From an uncultured Jannaschia sp. (GTDB lineage: Bacteria > Pseudomonadota > Alphaproteobacteria > Rhodobacterales > Rhodobacteraceae), in contig NZ_CANNEZ010000002.1 in NCBI RefSeq assembly GCF_947503795.1, positions 248,001-312,000 on the forward strand: DNA of 64,000 bases, given 5' to 3'. Below are positions 7,775-15,615 of the stretch, piece by piece. The notes below the pieces were generated by a model that searched no databases, was not told where the DNA came from, and saw only the letters and a list, made by a program, of their open reading frames with translations. Each line of letters begins with the position of its first letter. Position 1 is the stretch's first letter. The translations under genes and the position numbers were made by a program.

Positions 7775-8140
7775 TCAGCGGACGGTGATCAAACCTGCCG
7801 GCGCCTCGCCATCGCGTTCGTAGTCGAGGGGCGCGGTCTGACGGGCGGCGGTCACGCGCTTGAACTCGTAGCGCATGGCGTCGCCGTTGGGGTCGCCGGC
7901 GACGATCAGCGCGCTGCGAACGACGCGCGGGCCGTCGTGGATTTCAACCAGGCCGCGCAGCTTGGGCGCGGCGTCGAGACCCACCTCGAAGCCGGTATCG
8001 TCGCAGGATCGGATCGGATACCAGTCGTCGCCGACCTGAACGCGCAGGCGGCCGCCGGTCGCGCGCTGGTGACGCGCGCGGGCGGCGATCAGACCGTCCC
8101 GCACCTCTTTGGGCAGGTGGTAGAAATCAGGCTGCGACAT
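7775..8140 (-). CDS. Conserved hypothetical protein
   Basis: The 121-residue soluble protein starts MSQPDFYHLPKEVRDGL and contains a basic helix (AARARHQRATGG) followed by beta-rich sequence (LRVQVGDDWYPIRSCDDTGFEV) that could form a small barrel. I recognise no named domain; a PilZ-like or similar barrel is possible but unsupported. It lies about 100 bp downstream of cobM on the same strand and might be expressed with it, though the gap contains a possible promoter of its own (-10 TATGCT on the minus strand near 8195). No signal peptide or membrane segment is visible. Confidence 0.65.
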   Translation of the reverse strand: MSQPDFYHLPKEVRDGLIAARARHQRATGGRLRVQVGDDWYPIRSCDDTGFEVGLDAAPKLRGLVEIHDGPRVVRSALIVAGDPNGDAMRYEFKRVTAARQTAPLDYERDGEAPAGLITVR

Positions 8141-8237
8141 GCGATCTTCCCCCGTCTCGTGCGTCGGCCACGGCCGATTCCCCGCGGCAGACTAGCATAT
8201 CCTGCAGGGCAAACGTGAAAATCGCGTGAAGGTTGCA

Positions 8238-9005
8238 TCAGCCCCGGGCGCGGGGTCGCAAGACGTGCGGAATGGCCGGATCGTAGAGGGCGGAATCCTT
8301 GAAGTCCGAAACCTCGCCCAGCACCGGACCGACCATGACCAGTGCCGTGCGCGTGATCTTCTCGGCGCGCACCTTGGCATGGATGTCCGCCAGCGTGCCG
8401 CGGATGAAGGTCTGGTCTGGCCAGCCGACGCGGTAGGCGATCACGACCGGGCAATCGGGCCCGTAATGCGGCGCCAGAACACGCTCGATCTCGCGCAGGG
8501 CACGAATGCCGAGGTGGATCGCCAGGGTCGCCCCGGTGCGGGCGAAATTCTCCAGCGTCTCGCGCGGCGGCATGGACGTGGACTTCATGCTGACCCGCGT
8601 CAGCACGATCGACTGCGCCAGTTCGGGCACCGTCAACTCTTGGCCCAGGGCGGCGGCGGCGGCGGCGTAGGCGGGCACGCCGGGGCAAATGTCGTAGGCG
8701 ATGCCGTCGCGCCGCAGGAGGCGGATCTGCTCGGCGATGGCGCCGTAAAGGCTCGGGTCGCCGGAATGGACGCGGGCGACGTCCTCGCCGCGCGCGTGGG
8801 CGGCCACGATCTCGGCATGGGTCTCGGCCAGCGTCATCGGGGCCGTGTCGAGGATGCGCGCGCCAGCGGGCGCCTCGGCCACGACCGCCTCGGGCACCAG
8901 CGACCCGGCATAGAGACAGACGGGGCATTCGCGGATCAGGCGCTGCGCCTTCAGCGTCAGAAGCTCCGGGTCGCCCGGCCCTGCGCCTATGAAATGGACG
9001 ATCAT
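8238..9005 (-). CDS. cobM: Precorrin-4 C11-methyltransferase
   Basis: CobM adds the C11 methyl group to precorrin-4 from S-adenosylmethionine during corrin ring synthesis. The 255-residue protein has the tetrapyrrole methylase N terminus HFIGAGPGDPELLT, the CobM-specific YAGSLVPE segment, the VARVHSGDPSLYGAIAEQ loop that binds SAM, and the late YRVGWPDQ motif. It is the last gene of the cobalamin set here and is separated from cbiG-cobJ by an oppositely oriented gene. Its ATG lies 17 bp from that divergent gene's start. Confidence 0.95.
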   Translation of the reverse strand: MIVHFIGAGPGDPELLTLKAQRLIRECPVCLYAGSLVPEAVVAEAPAGARILDTAPMTLAETHAEIVAAHARGEDVARVHSGDPSLYGAIAEQIRLLRRDGIAYDICPGVPAYAAAAAALGQELTVPELAQSIVLTRVSMKSTSMPPRETLENFARTGATLAIHLGIRALREIERVLAPHYGPDCPVVIAYRVGWPDQTFIRGTLADIHAKVRAEKITRTALVMVGPVLGEVSDFKDSALYDPAIPHVLRPRARG

Positions 9006-9022
9006 GCCGCTAGCCTTCCGTG

Positions 9023-9463
9023 ATGGTGCCTGCCCCAGACGATTTCGTGCCCGCCTTCGTCGCCGCCTGGATGGCGCGCGACGGCGCGGGGCTCGCCGCG
9101 CTCTTCGCCGAGGACGCGGATTTCGTGAACGTGGTGGGCATCTGGTGGGAGGACCGCGCCGCCATCGCGCGCGCCCATGCCTACGCGCTGGAGAGCTTCT
9201 TCGCCGAGACGCGCCTGGCCCCCGGCCGGATCAAGATCCGCGAGATGGGGGACGTGGCGGTGATCCATGCGCGCATGTCCTTGAGCGGCCAGCGGATGCC
9301 GAATGGCGGGCGCGCCCGGGCGCGGACCACGATCCTGAGCTTCGTGCTCGCGCTGCGTGCGGACGGCTGGACCTGCGTGTCGGCGCAGAACACGGATGTC
9401 GTGCCGGGTGCGGAGACGCAGCTTGCAGCGGGCGGGACGCTTACGCCCCAAGACTATCGCTGA
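9023..9463 (+). CDS. NTF2-like DUF4440/SnoaL-type protein
   Basis: The 146-residue protein shows the cone-shaped NTF2-like pattern: FVPAFVAAWMARDGAGLAALFAEDADFVNVVG, a helix with RAHAYAL, then strands ending in LRADGWTCVSAQNTDV. Families with this fold include ketosteroid isomerase-like enzymes and small ligand-binding proteins. A catalytic role cannot be read from the sequence. It sits between cobM and cbiG-cobJ on the opposite strand, its stop 5 bp from the cbiG-cobJ stop. The start could be GTG at 9020 or ATG at 9023; I chose the ATG. Nothing else ties it to cobalamin synthesis. Confidence 0.8.
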   Translation: MVPAPDDFVPAFVAAWMARDGAGLAALFAEDADFVNVVGIWWEDRAAIARAHAYALESFFAETRLAPGRIKIREMGDVAVIHARMSLSGQRMPNGGRARARTTILSFVLALRADGWTCVSAQNTDVVPGAETQLAAGGTLTPQDYR

Positions 9464-9468
9464 GCGCG

Positions 9469-11280
9469 TCACGACGCGGCCCCGGCAAGGTCGCCGCCCG
9501 ACATCTTCCGGGCATAGCCGCGGGGCGTGAACATCCGCATCCCGTCGCCGGTGCGCACCAGACGCGTGTTCGACGAGCCGACCAGCACGACGGTCAGCAT
9601 GTCGACCTCGTCCACCTCGAGCGCGTCGAGGCGACGGTAGCGCAGCGTCTCCTCGGGCCGGCCCAGCGACGAGGCCAGGAGGACCGGCGTATCGGCGGGG
9701 CGATGCGCGAGAAGGATGTCCCGCGCTTCGGCCAGAAGGGTGCGGCGGCGCTTGGAGACAGGGTTGTAGAAGGCGATGACGAAATCGCCCTCGGCCGCGG
9801 CGTGCAGGCGGCGGACGATATCCTCGCGCGGGGTCAGCAGGTCCGAGAGCGAGATGGCGCAGAAATCGTGGCCCAAAGGTGCGCCCGCGCGGGCGGCGGC
9901 GGCCTGCAGCGCGCTGACGCCGGGGGTGCAGACCACCTCGACGCGGCGGGCGGCATCCGTGACGGCGCTGTCATCGGTCCGCGCCATCAACTCGAACACC
10001 AGCGCGCCCATCGCGTAGATGCCAGCGTCGCCCGAGCAGATCAGCGCCACGTTCCGCCCCTCGCCCGCGCGCTCCAGCGCGTGGCGGCAGCGGGCCTCCT
10101 CTCCGCCCAGCGGGAAGTCGGCGCGGGGCTTGCCGGCGGCCAGCGGCCCGAGAAGGTCGATATAGAGCCCGTAGCCGATCAGCTCCTCGGCCTCCTGCAC
10201 CAAGCGGCTGGCCTCGGGCGTGCGCCAGGCCGACTGGCCGGGCCCGATGGAGACGATGGAGACGCGGCCGCGGGGGCGGCCGGGCGGGCTGGTGATCGGG
10301 TCGGCCGCGCGGGCGAGCGCAGCGGTGGTATTCGCGGTCTTGCGCTTGGACTGGACCAGTGTGCCGCCGCTCGCCGCGAGGGCCGACGCCTCGGCGACGG
10401 AGGGCGTGCCGACCTCGGCGCGCACCACGTCCGACGGGTTGGGCACGTCGATCGCGGCCAGCTCAGCCGAGGTGAAGGCGCGCAAGGGCACGTCGAGACG
10501 GGCGGCGAGCGCATTCATGGCCGGCTCGTCAAGCTTGAGGTCGAGGGTATTGACCGATGCCACGGCACCCGGCGCCACGCCCGCCGCGTCGAGGACGGCC
10601 GAGACGTTCTCCCAAAGCTCCTCGGGGTCCGCGTCGCGGGCGCAACCGACACCGAGCGCGTGGCGCTGCGGATGGTAAACGAGCGTTGCCGGGCCGCCCG
10701 CCATTGGGGCCTCGGTCACCGCGATCTCGACGGCATCGCCCTCGGGCAGGTCGAAGAGCGCCTCGCCGGTGGTCCGCGCGCCGCCGCCCCAGAGGAGTGC
10801 GGCCATGACGGGCTTTGCGTCCTCGGGGTTGGCGAGGCGGTGGCCCGACGGCGGCTCGTCGAGTGCCACCCCGAGGGCGACGTCGCCCGCCGTGGTGACC
10901 GCCGCCGCTCCGCCCAGCGCCTCGGCGATGCGGCGGGCCAAGCGGTTGGCGCCGCGATGCCCCCCGAGCAGCGGTACGACCACGCGGCCATCGTCGGAGA
11001 CGGAGATCACGGGCGGCTCGGTCGTCTTGTCGGCCAGAAGCGGGGCCACGGCGCGGATCAGGATGCCGGAAGCGCAAACCCCGATGACGGCGTGCCCCGC
11101 GGCGAACAGGTCGCGGGCATGGACCAGCGCATCCGGAAAGGTGATCTCGGCCTGCGTGCGTCCCTCCCGGCCGTGAAGGGGGCAGTCGAGGGCGGCAGCG
11201 ACGGCGCGGGCCGTGGCCTCACCCGCGGCACTGAGGGCGAGGACGATAGGCGGGGCGGTCAGGGCGACGGCGTGAGCCAC
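9469..11280 (-). CDS. cobJ: CbiG-CobJ fusion: cobalamin biosynthesis protein and precorrin-3B C17-methyltransferase
   Basis: The 603-residue protein joins two activities. Residues about 1-330 are CbiG/CobE-like, with VIGVCASGILIRAVAPLL, the LLGGHRGAN motif and the CobE-type GVGCARDADPEEL segment. Residues about 340-603 are CobJ, a SAM-dependent methylase that drives ring contraction, with SIGPGQS, LICSGDAGIYAMG and FYNPVSKRRRTLL. The start is a GTG at 11280 preceded by AAAGGAG; the open frame extends upstream but runs inside cobI. It overlaps the cobI end by 22 nt, so coupling is likely. CbiG opens a lactone formed during ring contraction in the anaerobic route. No cobG is seen here. Confidence 0.93.
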   Translation of the reverse strand: MAHAVALTAPPIVLALSAAGEATARAVAAALDCPLHGREGRTQAEITFPDALVHARDLFAAGHAVIGVCASGILIRAVAPLLADKTTEPPVISVSDDGRVVVPLLGGHRGANRLARRIAEALGGAAAVTTAGDVALGVALDEPPSGHRLANPEDAKPVMAALLWGGGARTTGEALFDLPEGDAVEIAVTEAPMAGGPATLVYHPQRHALGVGCARDADPEELWENVSAVLDAAGVAPGAVASVNTLDLKLDEPAMNALAARLDVPLRAFTSAELAAIDVPNPSDVVRAEVGTPSVAEASALAASGGTLVQSKRKTANTTAALARAADPITSPPGRPRGRVSIVSIGPGQSAWRTPEASRLVQEAEELIGYGLYIDLLGPLAAGKPRADFPLGGEEARCRHALERAGEGRNVALICSGDAGIYAMGALVFELMARTDDSAVTDAARRVEVVCTPGVSALQAAAARAGAPLGHDFCAISLSDLLTPREDIVRRLHAAAEGDFVIAFYNPVSKRRRTLLAEARDILLAHRPADTPVLLASSLGRPEETLRYRRLDALEVDEVDMLTVVLVGSSNTRLVRTGDGMRMFTPRGYARKMSGGDLAGAAS

Positions 11281-11972
11281 GGATCGGCTCCTTTCGCGAT
11301 CAGGATCATGGAAAAATAAGGCGCGGCCTCGGGGGCGTCGGCGAGGGGCATCACCCGCTCGGCGCCCAGCGTGGCGCGTTCGACATAGGTCGCCGACGCC
11401 AGGAGGCCCTCGGCTTCCAGAAGTGCGCGCAAGCGCGGCAGATGACGACCGACCTTCATGCAGACCACCGTATCGGCGGCGCGGAGGTGAGCCCGGAGCG
11501 CGCCGTCGGGCAGCGGGCCGGGCAGCACCGTCATCACCTCGTTGCGGGCGGCGAGCGGAAGGGCGGCGGCGGCGGCGCAGGCAGTGACGGAGGTGACGCC
11601 GGGCACGATCTCGACCCGGTGCGCGTCCCGCAGCCGCGCGAAGAGATACATGAAGGATCCGTAGAAGAACGGATCGCCCTCGCACAGGCAGACGACGTCG
11701 GTTCCCGCGTCGAGCGCCGCCGCAATCTCGGCGGCGGCGGTGTCATAGGCGGCCTGCGCGGGGGCGCGGTCGGTGGTCATCGGCACGTCGATGCGGATCT
11801 CGCGCGCATCCTCGGGGATCAGGTCGGCGGCGATCGCCCGCGCGAGGCTGTCGCCGCCCGCGAGGCTCGGATAGGCGACCACCGCCGCGCCTTCGATAAG
11901 CCGCGCGGCCCGGCGGGTGATGAGGTCCGGATCGCCGGGCCCGAGACCCACGCCATAGAGCGTGCCCGTCAT
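11259..11972 (-). CDS. cobI: Precorrin-2 C20-methyltransferase
   Basis: CobI methylates C20 of precorrin-2, the committing step toward the corrin ring. The 237-residue protein begins with YGVGLGPGDPDLITRRAARLI, carries LCEGDPFFYGSFMYLF as the SAM loop, and VVCMKVGRHLPRLR, a CobI/CbiL signature. It overlaps cobL upstream by 4 nt and cbiG-cobJ downstream by 22 nt, so the three enzymes are translated as a chain. Confidence 0.95.
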   Translation of the reverse strand: MTGTLYGVGLGPGDPDLITRRAARLIEGAAVVAYPSLAGGDSLARAIAADLIPEDAREIRIDVPMTTDRAPAQAAYDTAAAEIAAALDAGTDVVCLCEGDPFFYGSFMYLFARLRDAHRVEIVPGVTSVTACAAAAALPLAARNEVMTVLPGPLPDGALRAHLRAADTVVCMKVGRHLPRLRALLEAEGLLASATYVERATLGAERVMPLADAPEAAPYFSMILIAKGADPWLTPSP

Positions 11973-13195
11973 CGCTTCACGAGGCTCAGTTGCGTGACCG
12001 GCATGGCGGGGCGCCAGCCGCGATAGCCGCCCACGGGCTCGGCCCGGTCGACCGCGATCCGGACGAGGTCGCCGCCATGCCGCGCGTGGAGCGCCGCGAG
12101 GATCGCCTCGGATTCCAGCGTCACCGCGTTGGCCACCAGCCGCCCCAGCGGGCGCAGTGCGGCGAAGGCGGCGTCGAAGGTCGCCTCGGACAGGCCGCCG
12201 CCGATGAACACGGCATCCGGCGCGGGCAGGCCGTGCAACGCGTCAGGCACCGTGCCCTCGCGCAGGTCGAGGCGCGGCGTGCCCAGCGCCAGCGCGTTCT
12301 CGGCGGCCATGGCGCGGCGGTCGGCGCGTGGCTCGATCCCGATGGCACGCGCCGAGCGGGCGGCGCGCATCCACTCGATGCCGACCGAGCCCGAGCCCGA
12401 GCCGATATCCCAGAGAAGCGCGCCGCGCATCGGCATCAGCTTGGCCAGCGTGGCGGCCCGGACCTCGCGCTTGGTCATCGTGCCGTCTGAGCGAAAGAGG
12501 TCGTCGGCCAGCCCCGGCACGCGCGGCAGAAGCGCCGCGTCGGGCGCCGCGCGGCAGTCCACGGCGAGGGTGTTGAAGGCGGGCACCTCGTGGTCCCAGC
12601 CCGCGGCGATGCCGTCGAACCGCGCCTCATCCGTACCGCCCATATTGGCCAGCACGGTCATGGGGCTGTCGCCGAAGCCGCGCGCGGTCAGGAAGGCCGC
12701 GATCCGGGCGGGGGTGTCGGCGCCGGTGGTCAGGATCAGCAGCCGCGCATCGGGCTGGATGAAGGCGATCATCTGCTCGACCGGGCGGCCATGGACGGTC
12801 AGCGTCTCCAGATCCGCCATCGACCAGCCCATCCGCGCGGCTGCAAGCTGGAAGGCGCTGAGCTGGGGGTGATAGGCGATCTGGCCCGGCGGGATCGCGC
12901 GGCCGATCCGGGCGCCGACGCTGAACCAGAGCGGGTCGCCGGTGGCGAGGACGACGACGCGCTGCCCCCGGAACGACAAGAGCGTCTCGACCAGCGCATC
13001 GAACGGGCTGGGCCACGCCACGCGGGTGGCCGAGACGGCGGCGGAAAGGTCGTGATGACGGTCGCCGCCGACGAGGATCTCGGCCGTCTCGACCACGGTG
13101 CGCGCGGCGGGGGTCAGACCGTCGAGGCCGTCCTCGCCGATGCCGACGATATGGAGCCAGGGGGCGTCAGGCACGGGACAGTCCGGCGCTGGCAC
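11969..13195 (-). CDS. cobL: Precorrin-6Y C5,15-methyltransferase (decarboxylating)
   Basis: CobL methylates C5 and C15 of the macrocycle and removes the C12 acetate carboxyl group. The protein is a fusion of a CbiE-like tetrapyrrole methylase (residues about 12-210, with IVGIGEDGLDGL and VVLATGDPLWF) and a CbiT-like class I methyltransferase (about 225-408, with the SAM motif LLWDIGSGSGSVGIEW). The longest frame starts at GTG 13195; an in-frame GTG at 13174 gives VPDAPWLHIVG, closer to typical family starts, and cannot be excluded. It ends in an ATGA overlap with cobI. An order-typical repeat lies just upstream. Confidence 0.94.
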   Translation of the reverse strand: MPAPDCPVPDAPWLHIVGIGEDGLDGLTPAARTVVETAEILVGGDRHHDLSAAVSATRVAWPSPFDALVETLLSFRGQRVVVLATGDPLWFSVGARIGRAIPPGQIAYHPQLSAFQLAAARMGWSMADLETLTVHGRPVEQMIAFIQPDARLLILTTGADTPARIAAFLTARGFGDSPMTVLANMGGTDEARFDGIAAGWDHEVPAFNTLAVDCRAAPDAALLPRVPGLADDLFRSDGTMTKREVRAATLAKLMPMRGALLWDIGSGSGSVGIEWMRAARSARAIGIEPRADRRAMAAENALALGTPRLDLREGTVPDALHGLPAPDAVFIGGGLSEATFDAAFAALRPLGRLVANAVTLESEAILAALHARHGGDLVRIAVDRAEPVGGYRGWRPAMPVTQLSLVKR

Positions 13196-13199
13196 CGAT

Positions 13200-13250
13200 G
13201 GGGGCGCTGCCCCCGCCTTCGGCTCCCCCGAGGTATTTCCGGCCAGAGGA
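13200..13250. repeat. Rhodobacterales GGGGGCGCTGCCCCC intergenic repeat, copy 1
   Basis: The element starts with the hairpin GGGGGC-GCT-GCCCCC, continues with a G+C-rich stretch containing CTTCGG, and ends in CCCCCGAGGTATTTCCGGCC. A second copy with the same order of parts lies at 57803-57849. I recognise this layout as a frequent intergenic repeat of the order. Confidence 0.7.
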
Positions 13251-13294
13251 CGGGGCGGGCGACATGGTTATTGGGTGGTTATCGGCCGATCCGG

Positions 13295-13927
13295 TCACTG
13301 GATACCCCCCGCCGCGAGGATGCCCAGCGCGTTGACCGCCGCCGACGCCATGGCCGAGCCACCGCGGCGGCCGCGCAGGGTGAGGAACGGCGTGCCGCGG
13401 GGGCGTTCGGCCAGTTCGGCCTTGGACTCGGCGGCACCGACGAAGCCCACGGGAAAGGCGAGGATGGCGGCCGGGCGCGGCGCGCCCTCGTCGAGCCGTT
13501 CGAGGAGCCGGAAGAGCGCGGTGGGTGCATTGCCGATGGCCACGACCGCGCCCCCGGTGTCCCAGAGGTCGACGGCGGCGGCCGATCGCGTTGTGGCGCT
13601 CTCGGCGGCCATGTCGGGCACGCGGGGATCGTTCAGAGTGCAGCGGATCTCGGTGCCCTCGGGCAGGAGGCGGCGCGTGATCCCCGAGGCGACCATCTCG
13701 CAATCGGCATAGACGGGCGCACCGGCGCGGATCGCCGCGATGCCGGAGGCCGCGACATCGGGCGCATAGGCCAGCCGGTCGGCGACCTCGATCATGCCGC
13801 AGGCGTGGATGACGCGCACGGCCAGCTCGGCCACGTCGGCCGGAAAGCGGTCGAGATTGGCCTCGTGCCGGACGGTGGCGAAGGAGGCGGCGTAGATCGC
13901 CTTCGGGTCGCGCTCGTAGGGCCTCAC
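13295..13927 (-). CDS. cobH: Precorrin-8X methylmutase
   Basis: CobH moves the methyl group from C11 to C12 of precorrin-8X, giving hydrogenobyrinate. The 210-residue protein shows the family start [17 protein letters not shown], the catalytic histidine His41 in [15 protein letters not shown], and [12 protein letters not shown] near the substrate site. The start codon is GTG at 13927, overlapping the stop of a 24-codon frame that begins 1 bp after cbiX. The stop lies about 100 bp before cobL, and that gap holds a repeat element. Confidence 0.95.
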   Translation of the reverse strand: MRPYERDPKAIYAASFATVRHEANLDRFPADVAELAVRVIHACGMIEVADRLAYAPDVAASGIAAIRAGAPVYADCEMVASGITRRLLPEGTEIRCTLNDPRVPDMAAESATTRSAAAVDLWDTGGAVVAIGNAPTALFRLLERLDEGAPRPAAILAFPVGFVGAAESKAELAERPRGTPFLTLRGRRGGSAMASAAVNALGILAAGGIQ

Positions 13928-13998
13928 GTTTTGGCCGCGAGCAATTTGGCGCGGTCCGCCCCGCAGGTCAGGGACGACGACATGGCGAGGGTGGTCAT
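13924..13998 (-). CDS. Possible 24-residue coupling peptide between cbiX and cobH
   Basis: An ATG lies 1 bp after the cbiX stop and opens a 24-codon frame ([20 protein letters not shown] then AAKT) whose TGA overlaps the GTG start of cobH as GTGA. The frame therefore bridges the two genes without a gap, and ribosomes could pass from cbiX through it into cobH. It may be a real leader-like peptide, the remnant of a lost gene, or chance. There is no clear ribosome binding site of its own. Confidence 0.3.
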   Translation of the reverse strand: MTTLAMSSSLTCGADRAKLLAAKT

Positions 13999-13999
13999 A

Positions 14000-15199
14000 T
14001 CAGGTCTTCACCGTCCGGCGCGCGGATTCGGGTCCGTGCGGATGGTGGGCGTGCGGATATTCGGGATGGGCGTGATCGTGGTGATGATGGTCGTGATCGC
14101 CGTGGTGATGGTGGTGGTGATGCTGCGCCTGGGCCTCCAGCCGGCACATCCCGGTGCAGAACGTGTCGCAAAGCGCGCAATCCGCGACGTTGGAGCCGGG
14201 GGCCGAGGCGCCCTGCCCCTCGACATGGTGGTGGTGGCTTTCCTGGACCGCGCCGACCTCGGCCTCGAAGCCCAGGACGGCGGTGCGGTACTTGCAGAGC
14301 ACGCAGGTCGGCGGCGGCGTGTCGGCGAAGGCCGGGTGATTGCGGTCCTCGGCGCGGATGTGGACGTGGCGGCCCCCTTCAAGCGCAAGCACCTGCTCGC
14401 GATAGGCGCAGATGCCGCAATTGGGCGGCGGGTTGGCGCCCGTCTGTTCCAGCACGCGCTCGGCGAAGGTGGCGAGGACCTGCGGATGGTCGCCGAGATA
14501 GCCCGCCTTGACGAAGGCGGTGCCGGGATGGGCGGCGGCGACCCGGTCGGTGAAGCCGTAGATCCGGTCGATCAGGATGCCGGAGAAGAGGAAGTAGGGG
14601 AAGACGACGATGCGCTTGTAGCCCAGCTTGGCGGCATGGGTCAGGCAGGGCTCGACCAGCGGGAAGGTGACGCCGGAATAGCCGATCTCGAGCCAGCCCA
14701 TGCCGAGCCCCTCGTGCAGCATCCGGGCGATCTTGGCGACGTTGCCGTTGGCATCGGGATCCGAGGCGCCGCGGCCGACCACGACGAGGCATGTATCGTG
14801 CCGTGCGACCACGCCGTCCGCGGCATCGGCGGCGGACAGCGCCGCCTCGATCCGGGCGGCGGCGGCGGCGATCATCTTGGGGTCCACGCCCAGCTCGCGG
14901 CCGTAGCGGATGTCGATGCCATGGGTCGCGGCATAGGCGTTGAGCACCGTGGGGATGTCGTTCTTGGCGTGCATCGCCGCGAAGAGCATGCCCGGCACGG
15001 CGAGGATGCGGTCGCAGCCCTTCGCGCGCAGCCGGTCGAGCCCATCGCGGATCACGGGGTTGGCGAATTCCAGATAGCCGTAATCGACATGCCAGTCGGC
15101 GGGCAGATGCGCGGGCAGCTGCTCGGCCAGGGTGGCGAACTCGTCAACGGCGGATTGCGAGCGGCTGCCATGGCCGCAGATCATGACGCCCGTGGTCAT
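14000..15199 (-). CDS. cbiX: Sirohydrochlorin/CbiX-type cobaltochelatase with cysteine motifs and a histidine-rich tail
   Basis: The 399-residue protein is a long-form CbiX. The N-terminal chelatase domain has metal and catalytic histidines His10 (VMICGHGSRSQ) and His77 (LFAAMHAKNDIP), and a second half with YFLFSGILIDRIYG. The C-terminal third contains three short cysteine units (CGIC, CVLC and CALC plus a later CTGMC) and ends in a region with 18 histidines in about 30 residues, including a run of seven. Long-form CbiX proteins of other bacteria carry an iron-sulfur centre and a His-rich segment thought to hold cobalt. GAGGAG precedes the ATG at 15199. It overlaps the DUF6732 gene by ATGA and probably heads the corrin operon. 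Confidence 0.88.
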   Translation of the reverse strand: MTTGVMICGHGSRSQSAVDEFATLAEQLPAHLPADWHVDYGYLEFANPVIRDGLDRLRAKGCDRILAVPGMLFAAMHAKNDIPTVLNAYAATHGIDIRYGRELGVDPKMIAAAAARIEAALSAADAADGVVARHDTCLVVVGRGASDPDANGNVAKIARMLHEGLGMGWLEIGYSGVTFPLVEPCLTHAAKLGYKRIVVFPYFLFSGILIDRIYGFTDRVAAAHPGTAFVKAGYLGDHPQVLATFAERVLEQTGANPPPNCGICAYREQVLALEGGRHVHIRAEDRNHPAFADTPPPTCVLCKYRTAVLGFEAEVGAVQESHHHHVEGQGASAPGSNVADCALCDTFCTGMCRLEAQAQHHHHHHHGDHDHHHHDHAHPEYPHAHHPHGPESARRTVKT

Positions 15200-15408
15200 G
15201 CGGGCTGCTCCTCGGGGGTGTCCTCGTCCTCGGCTTCGGTCTCGGGCGTGTCCTTGCCGCCTTTGAGCCATCCGACCAGTCCCGCCAGCGCAATCGCGCC
15301 GAGGCCCGCGCCGAGCACCCAGTGGTCGTGACCGGCCAGTTCGCCGATATGGCCGGGATGGGCGGCGGCCGAGGCCGTGGTCAGGAAGAAGGCGAGAACT
15401 GCGCGCAT
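15196..15408 (-). CDS. Small membrane protein, DUF6732-like
   Basis: Starting at ATG 15408, the 70-residue product begins with a signal-like segment (AVLAFFLTTASAAAHPGH), has one further transmembrane helix (HWVLGAGLGAIALAGLVGWL) and an acidic tail. The histidines in HPGHIGELAGHDH after the signal could bind a metal. Similar short proteins accompany cobalamin genes in this order, and I place it in DUF6732 from recognition. It overlaps cbiX by ATGA, so a role in cobalt handling at the membrane is plausible but unproven. Confidence 0.6.
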   Translation of the reverse strand: MRAVLAFFLTTASAAAHPGHIGELAGHDHWVLGAGLGAIALAGLVGWLKGGKDTPETEAEDEDTPEEQPA

Positions 15409-15615
15409 CGGGACCTCGTGCGAATGGCCCCCGGATGCCGGGTCGAAGACGATGCCGCCCCCGGCCCCCGATCTGGGTCGGCACGGGATCGCGGCCACCT
15501 GTCCGGCCCCCGGGGCGTTGGGGGCGTCGTCGGCGTCAGGGGTATCGGCGGCGGCTTCGGGGCGCAATGCGATTCCCGGCAAGGCGCGGCCCGTTGGCGA
15601 CCTCGCGCGCCGGCC

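Noticed and set aside
12590-15331. Very long open frame on the plus strand opposite the cob genes
   Set aside because: It is antisense to recognised cobL, cobH and cbiX, has no domain, and shows the R/G/A-rich pattern of frames that stay open because of high GC third positions.
15409-15615. Possible cobalamin riboswitch upstream of the cbiX operon
   Set aside because: The region contains GGGAA and a weak GACCCG...GGGGGCC stretch, but I could not find a B12 box or a consistent set of conserved loops, so the match is not better than chance in G+C-rich DNA.
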